10,353 bases of DNA. It comes from Mycobacterium paraffinicum. GTDB lineage: Bacteria > Actinomycetota > Actinomycetes > Mycobacteriales > Mycobacteriaceae. The stretch covers positions 1 through 10,353 of the forward strand of contig NZ_MPNT01000064.1 of NCBI RefSeq assembly GCF_001907675.1, given 5' to 3'. The notes beneath the pieces are model-generated. The model had not been told where the DNA came from, ran no database searches, and saw only the letters and a list, made by a program, of their open reading frames with translations. This document shows, piece after piece, positions 6,706-10,353 of the stretch (the first letter of the stretch is position 1; every line of letters begins with the position of its first letter). Made by a program: the position numbers and the translations under genes.

Positions 6706-6721
6706 GCTTGTTGTCTACCGG

Positions 6722-9700
6722 TCAGCCGAGGCCGGCGTCGATGAGCAGCCGCGGCAATCCGTGTTGGGCGCACTGGGCACGCACCAGCGCGAGGTCGTCG
6801 TCGGCGGTACGTCCGGCGGCGGTGAGTGTTTCGACCAGCAGCAGGCGCGCCTGCAGGGCCGCCAACGGCCGCGCGGTCGCATCGATTCCGGCCAGCAGGT
6901 CGGCGGCGTGCCGGCAGGCCAGTGCTCGATCATCGCGGGAGTGGCTGCGGGACAGCAGGCGGATGCCGGAGGCCGCGTCGAGCTCGGCGGTGATGGTGGC
7001 GATGCCGTTACCGTCTCGGGGGATGCTGCCCACGGCCCGCAACCGCTCCGACTCGGTGGGGTCGATCGGCAGACCCAACCTGATGCGCTCGTGGTTGAGG
7101 GCGGCGGCCAGGCGTGGCAATCGCAGTCTCTCGGCCACGGCCGCACCGTCATCGAGGCGCTCGGCCGCGGCCTCGCGATCCCCCTGCACGGCCTTGATTC
7201 TGGCGCCGACCCCGTAGCGCGCCATGAGGTAGTCGACCCCACCACCTTCGGGGCCCAGGTGGTAGCTTTCCTCGAGCAACTCCGCCGCCGCCGCCAATTC
7301 CCCTGTCTCGTAGAGCAATTCGCCCAGCACCGCGCCGGCGATCCGCGCCGCATACGAGTGCGGCCCGGCCGCGGTGCCGATGTCGAACGCCTCCCGGAAC
7401 AGGCGCATGGCGAGCGGGATGTCGAGCTGCTGTCGGGCTGCGATGCCGGCCCAACTACGGGCGTAGACCGCGCCGACCGCACCCACCTGCTCGTTGTAGG
7501 GCTCCGCCCACTTCAACAGCCGCTGGGCGGCGGGCAGGTCGAAGCGGTAGATCGCCGCGAACGCCAATGCCGTGGCGGCCGCCTGTGGCAACACGGGACG
7601 CAACTGGTCGGCCTTGGAGATGACGTCGCTCAGCAGATCCTCGAGGCCGTCGATCCGGTCGGCATAGATCTCGGCCACCGCCCGCACCACGCTGGCTTCC
7701 AGCGCCAGGTCTGCGCGCCTCTCCGCGGGCAGGTCCGCTTTGGACAGGGCGGCGGCGAAACGTTCCAGCGCGGTCTCGGTGGCCTCGCTGCGGTGCAGCA
7801 GGATGTTCGCCCACGCCGTCGCGAGTTGCAGCAGCGGCCGGGAGACCACCAGCTGCGGGGGCAGCTTCTCGACGATGCCGAGGAAGGTCGTCATGCGCGA
7901 CTGGTTGATCAACGCCCTGGTTTCCAACTGCTCGACGAGATCGACCGCGTGCGCGGTCTCGCCCGCTGCGAGCGCATGGTCGACGGCCTCGTTGATGTGG
8001 CCGTGTTCGGCGAACCACTCCGACGCCGTGTGGTGCAGCTCGCCGAGGCGGCCGGCATCGTCGCGCTCGAGTCGGCGGCGGAGAAATCCGGCGAACATCT
8101 GGTGGTAGCGAAACCATTGCGGCGCATGGTCGATGCGTCGCAGGAACAGACCGCGTCGCTCGATATCCTCGAGAATGGCTTGCGCACCGCCGACCTCGGC
8201 CAGCACCGAGGCGAGCTCGCCGCAGATGCGTTCGGTGATCGAGGTGGCCATCATGAACTCGACGAGTTCGCGCTCCAGGGTGTCGAGGACGTTCTCGGCG
8301 AGGAACTCGCCGACCGCCTCGTCCTCCCCCGTCAGCTGGCTCACCAGGTCGCCGGCATCCGTGCCGCCGCGCAGCGACAGCGTCGCCAACTGCAGCGCCG
8401 CGGCCCACCCGTCCGTCGAGGCGGTCAGGGCCGCGACGTCGGCGCCCCCCAGCTGCAGCCCGGCCACGTCGTTCAACAATGACTGCGCCTCGTCGGCGTC
8501 GAAACGCAGCTTCTCGCAGTCGACTTCGACGAGCTCGTCACGAATTCGCAACCTGCTCAACGGCAATCCCGCGCGCGACCAGCTGGTCACGATGATCTGC
8601 AGGTGGTCGCCGCCATGCTCGATCAGGAAGCGCAGGGCGTCGAGTGTTTGAGTGTCCGACACCCGATGCCAGTCGTCGATCACGAGCGTGAACGGGTCGC
8701 CGTTCTCCTCGATCTGGTCGATCAGCGAGGCCAGCACGTAGCGGATCGCCTCGTCCCCGCGCTGTTCGAGCATTCCTTCCAGCGGGGCCGCCAGCGCGGG
8801 GCGCACCCGCCGGATCGCCGCGAGCAGATGCGCGAGAAACCACACGACGTTGTTGTCGTCGCCGTCGACGGTCAGCCAGGCCACTGCCACGCCGGAGTCC
8901 GTCAGCTCGGCGCGCCACTGGGCCACCAGGGTCGTCTTGCCGTAGCCGGAGGGCGCGTAGACGAGGATCAGCCGCCGGCGCCCGGCCGCGCGGAGCAGCG
9001 CCATCAACCGGTCGCGCGGGACCAGCTTCTGGACGATGACCGGGGGGCGGTATTTCGTCACCGGCGCCGGCGGCGTGGGTGCGGCGTCGCGCCGGTCCGA
9101 TGCCCCCGACCGCTCCGCCGTCCAGTCCACCGGCACGGCCATGTCGTCGACGGGAAGCCGGTGACGACGCTGGACCTCGCGCAGCTGCTCGCCGTATTCG
9201 GCGGCGACGGCCGGCCTGCGCGAGGGGTCGCGGGTCATCGCGGTTTCGATGACGGCGATGACATCGTCGGGCACCCCGCGCTCGCCCAGCATTTCCGGGA
9301 TCGACCGCCCCATGGGCGGGTGGCCGGTCAGCGCGCAGAACAGCGTCGCGCCCAACGAGTAGACGTCGGATCCGGTTGTGGGAGTGGCACCTTCGAGCAG
9401 CTCGGACGCGATGAAGGCCGGTGAGCCGATGACCACCCCGGCGCGGGTCTCAAACCCACCGGCGATCCGCGCCAGGCCGAAGTCGGTCAGCTGCGGCTCG
9501 CCGTAGTCGGTCAGCAGCACGTTTCCCGGCTTGACGTCGCGGTGCAGGATGCCGGCGCGATGCGCGGCTTCCAGCGCGCCGGCGAGCTTCACGCCGATGC
9601 CGAGCGTCTCACGCCAGCCGAGGGGCCCCTGCCCGCTGACCCGACCCCACAGCGACCCCTTGGCGTGGTACGGCATCACGATGAACGGCCGGCCGCCGCG

Positions 9701-9973
9701 GGTGGTGCCGACCTGCAGAACCGTGACGATGTGCGGGTGTCCCGAGAGCCGGCCCATCGCCCGCTGTTCGCGCAGGAATCGGTCGAGGTTCTCGGGGTCG
9801 AGGTCGTTGGTCAGCACCTTGACCGCCACCATGCGGTCCAGTTCGGGCTGGGCGCAGCGGTAGACCACCCCGAATCCCCCGCGCCCGATCTCCTCGACAC
9901 CCTCGAAGTCGAGCTCCGCGGCGACCCCGGCGATCAGATCCTGCTGGATCGCCTCTGCATCAACGTCGGCCAT
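6722..9973 (-). CDS. pknK: PknK-type Ser/Thr protein kinase fused to MalT-like ATPase and helical repeats
   Basis: A 1083-residue protein, close to the roughly 1110 residues of M. tuberculosis PknK. The open frame runs on to 10252, but the ATG at 9971-9973 gives MADVDAE, matching PknK's start, with AAGGA upstream. Kinase domain at about 25-270: glycine loop GRGGFG (30-35), Lys52, HRD 144-146 with Lys148 and Asn151, DFG 164-166. A Pro-rich linker follows. From about 308 comes a STAND-type NTPase with Walker A APSGYGKTT (340-348). The C-terminal 450 residues are TPR-like helices. No membrane segment and no LuxR-type HTH is visible. PknK is a cytosolic signalling kinase linked to growth control. 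Oddities: the activation segment has one Thr at Thr176 but Ala178 where PknK has a second phospho-Thr, Ile188 replaces the P+1 Thr, APE is ASE, and the part after TGH is short. Confidence 0.93.
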   Translation of the reverse strand: MADVDAEAIQQDLIAGVAAELDFEGVEEIGRGGFGVVYRCAQPELDRMVAVKVLTNDLDPENLDRFLREQRAMGRLSGHPHIVTVLQVGTTRGGRPFIVMPYHAKGSLWGRVSGQGPLGWRETLGIGVKLAGALEAAHRAGILHRDVKPGNVLLTDYGEPQLTDFGLARIAGGFETRAGVVIGSPAFIASELLEGATPTTGSDVYSLGATLFCALTGHPPMGRSIPEMLGERGVPDDVIAVIETAMTRDPSRRPAVAAEYGEQLREVQRRHRLPVDDMAVPVDWTAERSGASDRRDAAPTPPAPVTKYRPPVIVQKLVPRDRLMALLRAAGRRRLILVYAPSGYGKTTLVAQWRAELTDSGVAVAWLTVDGDDNNVVWFLAHLLAAIRRVRPALAAPLEGMLEQRGDEAIRYVLASLIDQIEENGDPFTLVIDDWHRVSDTQTLDALRFLIEHGGDHLQIIVTSWSRAGLPLSRLRIRDELVEVDCEKLRFDADEAQSLLNDVAGLQLGGADVAALTASTDGWAAALQLATLSLRGGTDAGDLVSQLTGEDEAVGEFLAENVLDTLERELVEFMMATSITERICGELASVLAEVGGAQAILEDIERRGLFLRRIDHAPQWFRYHQMFAGFLRRRLERDDAGRLGELHHTASEWFAEHGHINEAVDHALAAGETAHAVDLVEQLETRALINQSRMTTFLGIVEKLPPQLVVSRPLLQLATAWANILLHRSEATETALERFAAALSKADLPAERRADLALEASVVRAVAEIYADRIDGLEDLLSDVISKADQLRPVLPQAAATALAFAAIYRFDLPAAQRLLKWAEPYNEQVGAVGAVYARSWAGIAARQQLDIPLAMRLFREAFDIGTAAGPHSYAARIAGAVLGELLYETGELAAAAELLEESYHLGPEGGGVDYLMARYGVGARIKAVQGDREAAAERLDDGAAVAERLRLPRLAAALNHERIRLGLPIDPTESERLRAVGSIPRDGNGIATITAELDAASGIRLLSRSHSRDDRALACRHAADLLAGIDATARPLAALQARLLLVETLTAAGRTADDDLALVRAQCAQHGLPRLLIDAGLG

Positions 9974-10248
9974 CGACGGTCTCTGTCCTTGCGAGTCAGG
10001 CCGGTGCGCCTTGCACTGGTCGTGACACGATATCGCGGAATGACCTGGGGCGATGGGGGGAAAATTCGCGCGTCCCGCCGTGCGCATGGGGCGCTCGAAC
10101 TTTCCCGACCTCGCGGCGCCGCGCACAAGAACCCCACAAGAATCACGCAAGGTCTCGGCGACATCATTGCCGCAATTGCCAGAGCAGCCGCGAACGGTGA
10201 CTGCTCCGACCACTTGCCGCTCGCGGGAAAGGACTCTCAATGACGATG
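9974..10248. other. Gene-free region upstream of pknK
   Basis: This 275-bp stretch separates pknK from the transposase fragment. Frames crossing it are poor coding candidates, including the N-terminal extension of the pknK frame. It should hold the pknK promoter and the end of the insertion sequence. It contains an 8-base palindrome CGATATCG (10028-10035) and an 11-bp-period direct repeat at 10124-10142. No clear -35/-10 pair was found, and the boundary of the insertion sequence cannot be placed by eye. Confidence 0.5.
10124..10142 (-). repeat. Direct repeat with 11-bp period upstream of pknK
   Basis: CACAAGAA occurs at 10124-10131 and again at 10135-10142. On the minus strand this is TTCTTGTG, three bases, TTCTTGTG. 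The 11-bp period places both copies on the same face of the helix, as in OmpR/PhoB-type response-regulator sites. It is 151-169 bases upstream of the pknK ATG. Confidence 0.35.
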
Positions 10249-10353
10249 TCAAGCCGCCGACTGAGTGATCGGGGGTGAGTCGGGTTGCCAGGTGCGGTTG
10301 TCGCGGATGAGTGCGTAGAGGACGTTGGTGCGGCGTCGGGCCAGGCAGATGGT
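10249..10353 (-). mobile_element. Transposase C-terminal fragment, probably IS110 family (5' part outside window)
   Basis: Reading leftward from the window edge there are 34 in-frame codons to a TGA at 10249-10251. The visible residues are ICLARRRTNVLYALIRDNRTWQP and then a Pro/Ser/Thr-rich tail. The ARRRxxVLxALxRD pattern near the end is one I associate with C-termini of actinobacterial IS110-type (Transposase_20) transposases, whose enzymes use a DEDD plus serine mechanism guided by a bridge RNA. Too little is visible to see catalytic residues or to name the element. It runs in the same direction as pknK, 275 bp upstream of it, so read-through transcription into pknK is possible. Another transposase family cannot be excluded. 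Confidence 0.6.

Noticed and set aside
6617..8482. Long 621-codon open frame on the plus strand opposite pknK
   Set aside because: It is antisense to a convincing PknK coding sequence, is very rich in Gly/Gln/Arg, and shows no domain. It is a shadow frame produced by high GC content.
10028..10048. TATCGT on the minus strand as the pknK -10 element
   Set aside because: No -35 match is present at 16-19 bp spacing, so the match is not distinguishable from chance.
9974..10252. N-terminal extension of the PknK frame by 93 codons
   Set aside because: It has no similarity to the PknK N-terminus and runs up to the transposase stop codon. The ATG at 9973 gives the expected MADVDAE start.

Overview
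The window is high-GC actinobacterial DNA, most likely from Mycobacterium in the broad sense (probably a fast-growing Mycolicibacterium-type species). The evidence is a GyrB C-terminus of mycobacterial type at the left edge, a PknK-type kinase fused to a MalT-like ATPase that is highly similar along its length to M. tuberculosis PknK as I remember it, frequent GTG starts and tight gene packing.

Layout from left to right. (1) The last 71 codons of a gyrB-type gene run rightward into the window. No gyrA follows it. (2) Two overlapping DUF202 membrane-protein genes run leftward and converge on gyrB. (3) A 237-bp divergent intergenic region carries an 18/19-bp direct repeat, one copy facing each divergent gene start, and a 10-bp palindrome. 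(4) A rightward run of five genes follows: a lipoprotein solute-binding protein of the NrtA/SsuA/TauA type with an extra, NosL-like C-terminal domain; its permease; its ATPase (ATGA overlap with the permease); a small helical protein of unknown function; and a SulP-family anion transporter with a STAS domain. Inverted repeats lie in the last two gaps. (5) Converging on the SulP gene is a leftward pair: pknK and, 28 bp downstream of it, a small protein with a zinc-ribbon-like cysteine/histidine pattern. (6) Upstream of pknK is a 275-bp gene-free stretch with an 11-bp-period direct repeat. (7) The right edge holds the last 34 codons of a leftward transposase, most like the IS110 family.

How the genes may work together. 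The ABC genes encode a complete importer for a small organic or inorganic anion of the nitrate/sulfonate/taurine class. The SulP gene nearby suggests the whole rightward unit serves anion uptake, but the substrate cannot be read from the sequence. PknK would act as a cytoplasmic signal-integrating kinase. Its activation segment and C-lobe look altered compared with ordinary Ser/Thr kinases.

The best leads are the NosL-like fusion on the binding protein, the paired direct repeats in the divergent promoter region, the unusual kinase activation segment, the zinc-ribbon partner of pknK, and the gyrB without gyrA. I see no CRISPR array, tRNA or rRNA, and no clearly new multi-gene defence system.
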